DNA from: Ruminococcus flavefaciens AE3010
GTDB taxonomy: Bacteria; Bacillota; Clostridia; Oscillospirales; Ruminococcaceae
Direction: 5' to 3'
Length of the DNA: 64,000 nt
Assembly (NCBI RefSeq): GCF_000526795.1
Contig: NZ_JAGT01000001.1
Coordinates: 1,759,001-1,823,000, forward strand
Each line of letters starts with the position of its first letter. Position 1 is the first letter of the stretch. Of the stretch, positions 7,833 to 15,933 are shown in pieces. The notes beneath the pieces were generated by a model. The model was not told the DNA's origin and ran no database searches. It saw only the letters and a program-made list of their open reading frames with translations. A program made the position numbers and the translations under genes.

Positions 7833-10289
7833 ATGAATTTATCTATGAAATGGCTCGGCGACTACGTGAAAGCCGATATGCCTATAAAGGATTTCTGCCA
7901 TGCCCTCACAATGAGCGGCTCAAAGGTAGAATGCTACGAAAAAGAGGGCAGCAATATCTCCAATGTAGTAGTTGGTAAGATACTCTCAAAGGGACCTCAC
8001 GAAAACGCCGATGCGCTGTTCGTATGTCAGGTGGACATCGGCGCAGAAGCTCCCATACAGATAGTTACAAACGCTAAGAACGTAAAAGAGGGCGACCTTG
8101 TTCCCGTTGCTCTTGACGGAGCTGTTCTCCCCGAGGGCAAGATAAAGAAGTGCAAGATGCGCGGCGTTGAGAGCTTCGGTATGTTCTGCGGACTTGAAAC
8201 TCTCGGTCTCACAGCTCACGATTTCCCATACGCAGACCCCGAGGGCGTATTCGTTATCGAGGAAGACTGCAAGCTTGGTGAGGATATCCACACTGCTATA
8301 GGTCTGGACGATACCTCAGTTGAGTTCGAGATAACCTCGAATCGCCCCGACTGTCTCAGCGTTATCGGTCTTGCAAGAGAGACTGCCGCTACCTACGGCA
8401 CAGAGCTGAAGGTAAACGCTCCCGAGTTCAAGGGCGTTGACGGCGATATCAACTCAATGCTGAAAGTCGATATCCACAACACAGAGAAGTGCCAGAGATA
8501 CTGCGCAGGTATCGTAAAGAACGTAAAGATAGGACCTTCTCCCCGCTGGATGAGAGAGCGTCTCCGTGCAAGCGGCGTCCGTCCTATCAACAATTTCGTT
8601 GATATCACAAACTACGTAATGCTGGAATACGGTCAGCCTATGCACGCTTTCGACCTCCGCTACGTTGAGGGAGCTCACATCAATGTCCGCAACGCTAAGA
8701 ACGGCGAAAAGATAATGACACTCGACGGCGTAGAGCGTGAGCTCACAGACGATATGCTGGTCATCGCTGACGAGAAGAAGCCCGTTGCTGTTGCAGGTAT
8801 CATGGGCGGCGAGTACAGCGGTATCATGGACGACACAACAACTGTTGTATTCGAGTCCGCATACTTTGAGCCAACTCAGGTAAGACAGACCTCAAAGAAG
8901 CTCCGCTTAAAGTCCGACGCTTCCGCACGCTACGAAAAGGGCGTTGACAGACTTATCTCCATGACCTGCTTGAAGAGAGCTTTCCAGCTCGTTGAGGAGC
9001 TGGGCGCAGGTGAAGTTCTCAATACTGTCATCGACTGCGACTACACAGACAAGACACCCGCTTCCGTTGAGTTCAGCGCAGAGTGGATAAACAATTTCCT
9101 CGGCACTGATATATCCGAGGCTGACATGATAAAGTACCTCGAAAGACTTGAATTCAAGGTAGAGAACGGCAGGGTAATAGCTCCCTCATTCCGTATAGAC
9201 ATCGGCTGCAAGGCTGATATCGCAGAGGAAGTTGCACGTATCTACGGCTACAACAATATCCCCTCAACAGACTTCCGCGGCGTTGCAAGAGCTGAGTTCA
9301 CAGAGGAGCAGAAGTTCACACGCACACTGAGAAATGCAGCTGTTGCTCTCGGCGGCTATGAGATAGCTACATACTCTTTCGTATCTCCCAAGTACTTCGA
9401 TAAGATACGCCTCCCACAGGACAGCAAGCTCCGCAAGGTAGTAAGGATCGTTAATCCTCTGGGCGAGGACACCAGCGTTATGAGAACATCTACTATCCCC
9501 TCAATGCTGGACGTTCTCTCCTTCAACTACAACAACCGCAACGACAAGGCTTGTCTCTTTGAGATAGCTAAGGAGTACCTCCCTGCCGAGCAGGAAAAGC
9601 CTTTCATCAACGGCGATACACTTGCTAACAGCGGCAAGCAGAAGCACAAGTACAGCTACTCACTCCCCGACGAGCCACAGAAGCTCACTATCGGTATGTA
9701 CGGCGGCGACGCTGACTTCTACACCCTCAAGGGCATGGTAGAGCAGCTCCTCGCAGAGCTGAAAATCGACGACGTTGAGTATATCCGCGCAAATGACAGC
9801 GATGTATTCGACGAGAAGTACGCTCTCCACCCCGGCAGAAGCGCAGTTATCCTCAAGGACGGCTCTCCTCTCGGTATCATGGGCGAGGTTCACCCCGAGG
9901 TACAGGAGACATATGAGATAGGCGTAAAGACCTACGTTGCAAAGCTCAATATCCCCGAGCTCATGGCAGCTGCCGCTGACAAGATAACCTATCAGCCACT
10001 GCCCAAATTCCCTGCAACTACCCGTGACCTCAGTCTCCTTGTGGACGAGGATATGCCTGTTGCAGAGCTTGAAAAGGCTATCAAGGGCGCTGTAGGAAAG
10101 ATACTTGAAAAGGTAACTCTCTTCGATGTATACCGCAGCGACGACATGAAGAAGAACGGCAAGAAGAGTATTGCTTACTCTATTTCAATGCGTTCACACG
10201 AGGGTACTCTCACAGACGAGCAGGCAGACGGCGCTATGAAGCGCGTACTGAAAGCACTCAGCGCTATCGGAGCAGAATTAAGAGGTTAA
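7833..10289 (+). CDS. pheT: Phenylalanyl-tRNA synthetase beta subunit
   Basis: The 818-residue beta subunit has the full bacterial domain set. An N-terminal tRNA-binding OB domain covers about 40-150 (ISNVVVGKILSKGPHENADA). The B3/B4 editing region is about 205-370 (RPINNFVDITNYVMLEYGQP, HAFDLRYVEG). The B5 domain is near 400-475, the catalytic-like core follows, and a C-terminal ferredoxin-fold anticodon-binding domain starts at FPATTRDLSLLVDEDMPVAE. It pairs with PheS and edits mischarged Tyr-tRNA. The start has AAAGGAA upstream. It is the last gene of the T-box operon and is followed by a terminator at 10349. Confidence 0.98.
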   Translation: MNLSMKWLGDYVKADMPIKDFCHALTMSGSKVECYEKEGSNISNVVVGKILSKGPHENADALFVCQVDIGAEAPIQIVTNAKNVKEGDLVPVALDGAVLPEGKIKKCKMRGVESFGMFCGLETLGLTAHDFPYADPEGVFVIEEDCKLGEDIHTAIGLDDTSVEFEITSNRPDCLSVIGLARETAATYGTELKVNAPEFKGVDGDINSMLKVDIHNTEKCQRYCAGIVKNVKIGPSPRWMRERLRASGVRPINNFVDITNYVMLEYGQPMHAFDLRYVEGAHINVRNAKNGEKIMTLDGVERELTDDMLVIADEKKPVAVAGIMGGEYSGIMDDTTTVVFESAYFEPTQVRQTSKKLRLKSDASARYEKGVDRLISMTCLKRAFQLVEELGAGEVLNTVIDCDYTDKTPASVEFSAEWINNFLGTDISEADMIKYLERLEFKVENGRVIAPSFRIDIGCKADIAEEVARIYGYNNIPSTDFRGVARAEFTEEQKFTRTLRNAAVALGGYEIATYSFVSPKYFDKIRLPQDSKLRKVVRIVNPLGEDTSVMRTSTIPSMLDVLSFNYNNRNDKACLFEIAKEYLPAEQEKPFINGDTLANSGKQKHKYSYSLPDEPQKLTIGMYGGDADFYTLKGMVEQLLAELKIDDVEYIRANDSDVFDEKYALHPGRSAVILKDGSPLGIMGEVHPEVQETYEIGVKTYVAKLNIPELMAAAADKITYQPLPKFPATTRDLSLLVDEDMPVAELEKAIKGAVGKILEKVTLFDVYRSDDMKKNGKKSIAYSISMRSHEGTLTDEQADGAMKRVLKALSAIGAELRG

Positions 10290-10302
10290 GCAGCCATTAG
10301 CT

Positions 10303-10328
10303 TGTAGGGGCGAACAGTGGTCGCCCGC
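10303..10328. repeat. Family B palindrome (TGTAGGGGCG type)
   Basis: TGTAGGGGCGAACAGTGGTC followed by GCCCGC forms a GGGGCGA / TCGCCC-type stem. Its ends match the family B copies elsewhere while the central arm differs. Confidence 0.6.
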
Positions 10329-10348
10329 AAATACGAATATAACAAACG

Positions 10349-10377
10349 AAGCCCGAAAGCATAGCTTTCGGGCTTTT
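10349..10377 (+). terminator. Terminator of pheST
   Basis: A perfect 12-bp stem, AAGCCCGAAAGC-ATA-GCTTTCGGGCTT, is followed by TTT. It lies 60 bp after the pheT stop. Confidence 0.9.
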
Positions 10378-10384
10378 TATCATG

Positions 10385-10568
10385 TGTAGGGGCGATTTCC
10401 GAGCGCCCGTTAAAGGACGCCCTCTCTTGCAGGGCCCCCTAATCGGGTCCGTCCCCTCTGTCAGCGAAGCTGACAGAAGGGGACGGGCTGGTTAAGCCTG
10501 CCTCTGGACTCCGCCAAAGGAACACAGTCCCTTTGGAATCCCGTTCATACGCTCAGCAAGTTATTACG
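10385..10568. repeat. Family B palindrome plus family D composite repeat, copy 1
   Basis: A TGTAGGGGCG palindrome (10385-10409) runs directly into a family D block. This begins GGACGCCCTCTCTTGCAGGG and continues through CCCCTAATCGGGTCCGTCCC, a CTGTCAGCGAAGCTGACAG hairpin, GCCTCTGGACTCCGCCAAAG and CCCTTTGGAATCCCGTTC. The same modules recur at 51023-51265 and 58659-58892, with internal rearrangement. The 3' end abuts the end of asnA on the other strand. No gene is present in this gap. Confidence 0.75.
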
Positions 10569-10582
10569 TTATATGTTTTTTA

Positions 10583-11593
10583 TCAGAGCAGAGTGATACC
10601 GTTCTCAGCGCACTTCTCTATCATATCGTCAGGCCATATTGAGGACTGTACCTCGCCGATATGTGCCTTTTCAAGCATAAACATGCAAAGTCTTGACTGA
10701 CCGATACCGCCGCCGATAGTGAGAGGAAGTGTGCCGTCAGCTATCATCTGGTGGTACTTGTACTGCATTCTGTCCTCAGCGCCGCACTCGGCAAGCTGCT
10801 TTTTAAGGGATTCTTCGTCAACACGGATACCCATTGAGGATATCTCCAGAGAATCATCGAGAACCTCGTCCCAGAAGAGGATATCGCCGTTCAGTGACCA
10901 GTCGTCGTAGTCGGGAGCTCTTCCGTCGTGCTTCTCACCGCTGGAGAGCTTTCCGCCGATACCCATAAGGAATACGGTCTTGTGCTCCTTTGTGATAAGG
11001 CGCTCACGCTCGTGACCTGTCTTGTCGGGATACATATCCTCAAGCTCCTGAGTAGTGATGAAGTAAGGCTCCTCACAGATCTTTGCATCCAGCTGAGGAT
11101 AGCGGAGACTTACCTTACGCTTTGTATAAGCGATAGCCTTGACCAAGGACTTTACTGTCTCTTTGAGGAACTGGATATTTCTCTGATCGCGGGTAATGAC
11201 CTTTTCCCAGTCCCACTGGTCAACGAAGATGGAGTGTGTATTATCTGTATCGTCATCACGGCGGATAGCGTTCATATCAGTGTAGATGCCCTCGCCTGCA
11301 TTGTAGCCGTAGCGATAGAGAGCCATACGCTTCCATTTAGCCAGCGACTGAACTACCTCTGCTTCTGCGTCGATCTCCTTGATGTCGAAATCCACCTTGC
11401 GCTCAACGCCGTTGAGGTCATCGTTGATACCGCTGCCCTTTTTAACGATCAGGGGAGCTGATACACGGTCAAGTGTAAGTGCAAAAGAGAGAGCCGTCTG
11501 AAATACGTCCTTGATGTACTTGATAGCGTGCTGAGTTTCTCTCAGCGTTAGACTTGATTTATAGTCCTTGGGGATATACAGCGATCTTGACAT
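10583..11593 (-). CDS. asnA: Aspartate-ammonia ligase (asparagine synthetase A)
   Basis: The enzyme makes asparagine from aspartate, ammonia and ATP. The 336-residue protein matches the AsnA family length (E. coli about 330) and its class II synthetase-like fold. Visible family segments are LYIPKDYKSSLTLRETQHAI at the N-terminus, VKKGSGINDDLNGVER, HSIFVDQWDWEKVI and the C-terminal GGGIGQSRLCMFML. The ATG at 11593 is chosen: AGGAAAGTG lies upstream, while a TTG six bases earlier would crowd that site. It lies downstream of asnS behind the Asn T-box, so both genes respond to uncharged tRNA-Asn. Confidence 0.97.
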   Translation of the reverse strand: MSRSLYIPKDYKSSLTLRETQHAIKYIKDVFQTALSFALTLDRVSAPLIVKKGSGINDDLNGVERKVDFDIKEIDAEAEVVQSLAKWKRMALYRYGYNAGEGIYTDMNAIRRDDDTDNTHSIFVDQWDWEKVITRDQRNIQFLKETVKSLVKAIAYTKRKVSLRYPQLDAKICEEPYFITTQELEDMYPDKTGHERERLITKEHKTVFLMGIGGKLSSGEKHDGRAPDYDDWSLNGDILFWDEVLDDSLEISSMGIRVDEESLKKQLAECGAEDRMQYKYHQMIADGTLPLTIGGGIGQSRLCMFMLEKAHIGEVQSSIWPDDMIEKCAENGITLL

Positions 11594-11667
11594 GATCAAT
11601 CACTTTCCTTTACTTGATATTTTTACGGCTATCGGCGCCATTGACGAAAGCCGTGCTGTACTTTTTG

Positions 11668-11807
11668 AAGTTTAGAGTTTAGAATTGAGAGTTGAAAGTT
11701 ATGGTGTCGCCTGCGGCGACATTATTTAAATAATGTGAGCGAAGTGAACACATTAACTCTCTACTCTACACTTTCAACTCTCATCTTTTAACGGCTTTGC
11801 CGTTAAA
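11668..11807. repeat. Modular palindromic repeat, family A, copy 2
   Basis: The left arm (TTTAGAGTTTAGAATTGAGA, 11671-11690, and on) and right arm (CTACACTTTCAACTCTCA, about 11766-11783) are inverse. They enclose GTCGCCTGCGGCGAC (11706-11720, nearly the same core as in copy 1), CATTATTTAAATAATG and a GTGAGCGAAGTGAACAC segment. A TTAACGGCTTTGCCGTTAA palindrome (about 11788-11806) closes it next to the asnS stop. The element separates asnS from asnA. Confidence 0.7.
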
Positions 11808-13178
11808 TCATCTGATAGATCCGACTGTTCTCGGGAAGAGTATAACGTCGCGGATATTTGCCATGCCTGTTGTATACATGATAAGTCTCTCGAAGCCCAG
11901 ACCAAAGCCGCCGTGAGGTACTGAGCCGAACTTTCTCAGGTCGAGGTAGTCGCTGTAGAGGTCGAGGTTCATCTGTCTCTCGTTCATAGCAGCGATGAGC
12001 TTCTCATAGTCAGCCTCACGCTCGCTGCCGCCAATTATCTCGCCGACACCGGGGACAAGGAGGTCAACAGCCGCAACGGTCTTGCCGTCGGGGTTCTGCT
12101 TCATGTAGAAGGACTTTATCTCCTTGGGGTAGTCTGTTACGAATACAGCCTTCTTGAACACCTTCTCGGAGAGGTATCTCTCATGCTCTGTCTGGAGGTC
12201 GCAGCCCCACTCTACAGGGTATACGAAGTTCTCACCTGACTTTTTGAGGAGGTCGATAGCCTCTGTGTAGGTAACTCTTGCAAAGTCGTGGGAGATAAGC
12301 TCCTCAAGGCGCTCGATAAGACCTTTTTCAAAGTGAGCGTCGAAGAACTTCATGTCATCGGGACATGTATCAAGGAGCTTGCGGATAACGTATTTCAGCA
12401 TATTCTCAGCTATCTCGATAACGTCGTCCAGCTCTGCGAAAGCTACCTCGGGCTCAACATGCCAGAATTCTGCAAGGTGCTTTGGAGTATTGGAGTTCTC
12501 GGCTCTGAATGAGGGACCGAATGTGTAGATCTTACCCATAGCCATTGCAGCCATTTCGCCCTCCAGCTGACCTGATACGGAAAGGCCTGCCTTTCTGCCG
12601 AAGAAGTCGTTAGCGTAGTACTCCTCCTCGTTCTTGTAGTCCTTGCTGTAGCCGATAGTTGTTACCTGGAACATCTCGCCTGCGCCCTCACAGTCGCTGC
12701 CTGTGATAAGGGGAGTATTTACATAAACGTAGTTGTTCTTCTGGAAGTACTCATGTATAGCAGCAGCAAGCACTGAACGGACGCGCCATACTGCATTGAA
12801 TGTATTCGTTCTGCCTCTGAGGTGAGGGATAGTACGGAGGAATTCAAGGGTGTGTCCCTTTTTCTGGAGAGGATAATCTGTGGGAGCATCGCCCAGTACA
12901 GTGATACCGTCGGGAGCTGCATTTATCTCAACAGTCTCGTTTCTGCCCTCAACAGCAGTACCTGTTACCTTTACGGACATGCCGACTCTTGGCTCCTTGT
13001 AGTCGCTGTCGCCCTTGTCAACTACGACCTGAACGTTTTTAAGTGAGGTACCGTCGTTTACCTCAACGAATGCTACGCTCTTGGAGTTGCGTGAGGTACG
13101 TACCCAGCCGCATACAGTTACCTGCTTGCCTACATAGTCCTTGGTGGAGATTATCTCCTTGACATCAATGTGCTTCAT
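11808..13178 (-). CDS. asnS: Asparaginyl-tRNA synthetase
   Basis: A 456-residue class IIb synthetase that charges tRNA-Asn. The N-terminal OB-fold anticodon domain (about 1-105) contains KQVTVCGWVRTSRNSKSVAF. The catalytic core contains RTIPHLRGRTNTFNAVWRVR, the motif 2 region FGPSFRAENSNTPKHLAEFW and the motif 3 region GFGLGFERLIMYTTGMANIR. HLAEFWHVEPE and the absence of the AspRS-type insertion support Asn specificity, and the T-box specifier agrees. The ATG at 13178 has AGGAAGATC upstream and is preferred over a TTG at 13196. It is the first gene of the T-box(Asn)-asnS-asnA transcript. Confidence 0.97.
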   Translation of the reverse strand: MKHIDVKEIISTKDYVGKQVTVCGWVRTSRNSKSVAFVEVNDGTSLKNVQVVVDKGDSDYKEPRVGMSVKVTGTAVEGRNETVEINAAPDGITVLGDAPTDYPLQKKGHTLEFLRTIPHLRGRTNTFNAVWRVRSVLAAAIHEYFQKNNYVYVNTPLITGSDCEGAGEMFQVTTIGYSKDYKNEEEYYANDFFGRKAGLSVSGQLEGEMAAMAMGKIYTFGPSFRAENSNTPKHLAEFWHVEPEVAFAELDDVIEIAENMLKYVIRKLLDTCPDDMKFFDAHFEKGLIERLEELISHDFARVTYTEAIDLLKKSGENFVYPVEWGCDLQTEHERYLSEKVFKKAVFVTDYPKEIKSFYMKQNPDGKTVAAVDLLVPGVGEIIGGSEREADYEKLIAAMNERQMNLDLYSDYLDLRKFGSVPHGGFGLGFERLIMYTTGMANIRDVILFPRTVGSIR

Positions 13179-13228
13179 AAATGATCTTCCTTTCAATATA
13201 TAAAGTATATTATGCAGGACGAGCAGAA

Positions 13229-13545
13229 ATACAAAAAGCCCCGTCCTGAAACTACAGGACGGGGCATAATACCCGTGGTGCCACCTGAATTACCGCAAAA
13301 GCGATCACTTTTGAGCCGCTGTAACGTGCGGAATACGTCGCCCCTACTCGAAGCACCGTAATAGTGAAAATATCTTCAAAAACAGCTCCTTTTCAGGACG
13401 CTGCCCCACTTAAATCGGCACCCTTTGGGTTTGATGCTCGGGAGTGTTATTCACACAGACTCTGATATGCGGCTCTCACCATGCCCGCACTCTCTGGGAA
13501 CGAAATTCTGCGTTACTTCTCTCCGTCATCGCATTTCTTTGATGT
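13229..13545 (-). ncRNA. T-box riboswitch, asparagine
   Basis: Read on the minus strand, the leader starts GATGACGGAGAGAAGTAACG (stem I signature, near 13535). It has an AAC triplet at 13446-13448 followed by A, in the specifier position. The canonical T-box GGTGGCACCACGGG is at 13272-13285. It ends with an 11-bp terminator stem GCCCCGTCCTG / CAGGACGGGGC (13238-13265) followed by TTTTT. The AAC specifier matches tRNA-Asn and the two downstream genes, asnS and asnA. Confidence 0.95.
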
Positions 13546-13549
13546 TTGT

Positions 13550-13578
13550 ATTATATCACTTTCAAATTTGATTGTCAA
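13550..13578 (-). promoter_or_regulatory. Consensus promoter for the Asn T-box operon
   Basis: A perfect TTGACA (13573-13578), 17 bp, TATAAT (13550-13555) on the minus strand, directly upstream of the T-box leader. Confidence 0.9.
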
Positions 13579-13699
13579 GTGTCTGAAAGCAAAAAAATGA
13601 TTTTTTTCACATTCCTGTCATATTAAAGCCCTTGATTCCACATTGAGCATTATTTCTCACACAAAGCTTTTCTGTTATTTTCACTTTTCAATACGACAA

Positions 13700-13727
13700 T
13701 TTACAAAAAAGTGGTGTATATTATAAT
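13700..13727 (+). promoter_or_regulatory. Promoter without a downstream ORF
   Basis: TTTACA (13700-13705), 16 bp, TATAAT (13722-13727) points into a 200-bp region with no reading frame; see the candidate small RNA. Confidence 0.5.
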
Positions 13728-13734
13728 TATAGAA

Positions 13735-13936
13735 GCAGCGTGACGCTGTACCCTTGCCACGTTGGCGCTCGTAAACTCGCTCACTATCATCAGATTTGCT
13801 GATTGTACATCGCTTACAGCACAATAATTATGCCGAGATCAAGAATGGGATTTCAACGAACAGTCCCCGGTTTATTTAAGCTTCATTTTTCCCCTCCAAA
13901 TTTATATAAAAAACCGAGAGCAATGCTCTCGGTTTT
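13735..13936 (+). ncRNA. Candidate small RNA in a 365-bp gene-free gap
   Basis: The gap from 13579 to 13947 holds no credible gene. It has a plus-strand promoter at 13700-13727 and a strong terminator stem at 13907-13936. Between them GACGCTGTA (13742-13750) can pair with TTACAGC (about 13813-13819), and CCGAGATC...CCCCGG-type pairings are also possible, so the transcript would be structured. Length (about 200 nt) would suit a regulatory RNA such as 6S RNA, but I see no diagnostic consensus. This is inference from promoter plus terminator only. Confidence 0.35.
13907..13936. terminator. Bidirectional terminator
   Basis: The stem AAAACCGAGAGC-AAT-GCTCTCGGTTTT has a T run on both strands. It ends the leucine-rich-repeat gene on the minus strand and possibly a small RNA on the plus strand. 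Confidence 0.85.
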
Positions 13937-13947
13937 TGCTTTTCATA

Positions 13948-15672
13948 TCAGATAAACAGTGTGCTGAAGCCGTGCTCCTTGGCATAGCGCTCAGCCTTTT
14001 TGCGGTTGACCTGTTTAAGTATCCTTATGGTCTGCTTGTGACCTTTCTTTATGCTTTCAAGTGGGATATTCTCGTCCTCGAACTCCGCTATCTGGATATT
14101 GCACAGACTCTCGCAGCCGCAGAACGCGTCCTCCCTGATGTCCTTTGTATACATACTTATTCTAAGATCCATAAGATTCTGGCAGCCATAGAACGCCCAG
14201 TTTCCGATACTCTTGATAGTTGTCGGTATGATTATGGACTCCAGCGATCTGCACCATGAGAAAGCGCTCTCGCCTATGACAGTTACAGAATTGGAGATTA
14301 TGACCTTTTTAAGGCTGTAGCACTCTGAGAAAGCCGCACTGCCTATTTCTTCAACAGAGCCCGAGATAACTATTCTTCTCAGTCTCTTGCAGGAGAAGAA
14401 CATGAGGTCGCTTATCCTCTGGAGATATGCAGGCAGTACCACATTTTCAAGACTGTTGCAGCGTCCGAAAGCGCCCTTGCCTATCTTCTTGACCGACTCG
14501 GGCAGATTCAGCTCTTTGAGTCTCAGGCATTTGAGGAAAGCATTTTCGCCGATGGACTCGAGATTCTTTGAGAAAACCACCTCTTCAAGGTTAAAGCAGT
14601 GACAGAACGCGAACTTATCCACCACGCGGATACTGTCGGACATGACGATCCTTTTCACGGTCTCGTTGCCGCGGAAAGCGTACTTGCCCACGACCTTTAC
14701 CTTTTCGGGAATAACGATAGACTCGGTAGTTCCCACGTACTTAACGAGTGTGCCGTTCTTGTCGATAGCCATGTTGTTGACGTCGTCTATCTCGATGTTC
14801 TCGTCATTTATAAGGTCGCCGTACTTCTCATAATCCTCGGACTTTTCGTCCTTTTGCGGAGCTTCGGGCTTCTTTTCCTCAGCCTTTGCGTCCTTCTTGG
14901 GAGCCTCTGGCATCTTTTCCTCAGCCTTTGCGTCCTTTTTGTGAGTCTCTGGCTTCTTTTCCTCAGCCTTTGCGTCCTTCTTGGGAGCCTCTGGCTTCTT
15001 TTCCTCAGCCTTTGCATCCTTTTTGGGAGCTTCGGACTTCTTTTCCTCAGCCTTTGCGTCCTTTTTGGGAGCTTCGGACTTCTTTTCCTCAGCCTTAATG
15101 TCCTTTTTAGAGGCTTCGGACTTTTTATCATTCAGTTTATCAAGCTTTACAGGCTCGGGAGAAGTATCTATCCGCTTTTTATCGTGAAGAATATCAGGCA
15201 TTTTATCAGCCTTGAACTTCTCCTTCTCAGACTCGGGAATGGAGTCCATTATTTTCTGCGCAAGCTCATCGCCGTCATCAGTGCGTACAGTTTTGCCCTG
15301 TTTTTTGTCGCCTGTCGCTTCTTTTTTAGGCTCGGGCTTGGTCTCAGCAGGCTTCTGACCTGCATGAACAGCTGACTTGGTATCAGCAGGCTTCTGCTCT
15401 GCCTTGGGCTCTGGCTTGGTCTCGGCAGACTTCTGCTCTGCCTTGGGTGCAGGCTTAGTCTCGGCAGGCTTCTGCTCTGCCTTGGGTGCAGGCTTAGTCT
15501 CAGCTGGCTTCTGCTCCGACTGGCGTGCCTTTACCGCTCTGACCCTGACAACTTTTGCCTTTTTAGGAGCTTTCACGCTCCCGACAGCGCTGTTTTTTTC
15601 AGCACAAACAGGACAGCTGTCATATTTATCAGCATCGTAGAGATGCTTTTCGGGACATTTTGTCATTTTCAT
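13948..15672 (-). CDS. BspA-type leucine-rich-repeat protein with zinc-ribbon and repetitive charged linker
   Basis: A 574-residue protein without a signal peptide. Residues 3-24 form a zinc-ribbon-like knuckle (CPEKHLYDADKYDSCPVC). Residues about 50-115 contain five 13-residue repeats of the EQKPAETKPAPKA type. Residues about 180-275 contain six 14-residue repeats of the KAEEKKSEAPKKDA type, which are 42-bp direct repeats at about 14860-15115. The C-terminal 280 residues are LRR_5 repeats (for example SIGENAFLKCLRLKELNLPE, VIGESAFSWCRSLESIIIPT). LRR_5 proteins are usually surface proteins; here the zinc knuckle and missing export signal suggest a cytoplasmic or non-classically located scaffold. 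Function is unknown. GGAGTG precedes the start. Confidence 0.85.
   Translation of the reverse strand: MKMTKCPEKHLYDADKYDSCPVCAEKNSAVGSVKAPKKAKVVRVRAVKARQSEQKPAETKPAPKAEQKPAETKPAPKAEQKSAETKPEPKAEQKPADTKSAVHAGQKPAETKPEPKKEATGDKKQGKTVRTDDGDELAQKIMDSIPESEKEKFKADKMPDILHDKKRIDTSPEPVKLDKLNDKKSEASKKDIKAEEKKSEAPKKDAKAEEKKSEAPKKDAKAEEKKPEAPKKDAKAEEKKPETHKKDAKAEEKMPEAPKKDAKAEEKKPEAPQKDEKSEDYEKYGDLINDENIEIDDVNNMAIDKNGTLVKYVGTTESIVIPEKVKVVGKYAFRGNETVKRIVMSDSIRVVDKFAFCHCFNLEEVVFSKNLESIGENAFLKCLRLKELNLPESVKKIGKGAFGRCNSLENVVLPAYLQRISDLMFFSCKRLRRIVISGSVEEIGSAAFSECYSLKKVIISNSVTVIGESAFSWCRSLESIIIPTTIKSIGNWAFYGCQNLMDLRISMYTKDIREDAFCGCESLCNIQIAEFEDENIPLESIKKGHKQTIRILKQVNRKKAERYAKEHGFSTLFI
14860..15117 (-). repeat. 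42-bp tandem repeats inside the LRR gene
   Basis: About six direct copies encode KAEEKKxEAPKKDA. A shorter 39-bp array encoding EQKPAETKPAPKA lies at about 15330-15525. Both are in frame, so copy-number change would only alter linker length. Confidence 0.8.
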
Positions 15673-15738
15673 TTTGCTATCACTCCATAGGCTAATTCTA
15701 TGCGTTGTTTTTTAAGAAAAAATGAATTCAACAATATA

Positions 15739-15767
15739 ATTATAGCATTTCAACGAACAAAAATCAA
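15739..15767 (-). promoter_or_regulatory. Promoter of the LRR protein gene
   Basis: TTGATT (15762-15767), 17 bp, TATAAT (15739-15744) on the minus strand, about 65 bp upstream of the start. Confidence 0.7.
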
Positions 15768-15901
15768 CAAAGCGGATAGTCTGCCCGAAAAATTTGTAAA
15801 TAATTACAAGTTTTCCCGCCCATACAGTCTGCAAACGCGGATTTTCCGCTTATGTGATTGGAGCAATTTGGATAAAATGCACAAAGTAAAAATATTGGTA
15901 A

Positions 15902-15929
15902 AGCCGCAGCTCCATATGGAGCTGCGGCT
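15902..15929 (-). terminator. Terminator of the sbcDC operon
   Basis: A perfect palindromic stem AGCCGCAGCTCCAT / ATGGAGCTGCGGCT, four bases after the sbcC stop, followed on the minus strand by TTTACC. Confidence 0.75.
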
Positions 15930-15933
15930 AAGA

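Noticed and set aside
10385..10568. Remnant of an insertion sequence or protein-coding pseudogene
   Set aside because: No frame gives transposase-like sequence, there are no target duplications visible, and the block is built of short palindromes repeated elsewhere in intergenic DNA.
14860..15117. Regular direct repeats that look like a CRISPR array
   Set aside because: The units are contiguous 42-bp in-frame coding repeats without unique spacers, and no cas gene is nearby.
14599..15375. Long plus-strand ORF rich in Leu/Ser repeats opposite the LRR gene
   Set aside because: It is the antisense shadow of the Lys/Glu/Ala/Pro repeats of the minus-strand gene; it has no ribosome site and no independent composition.
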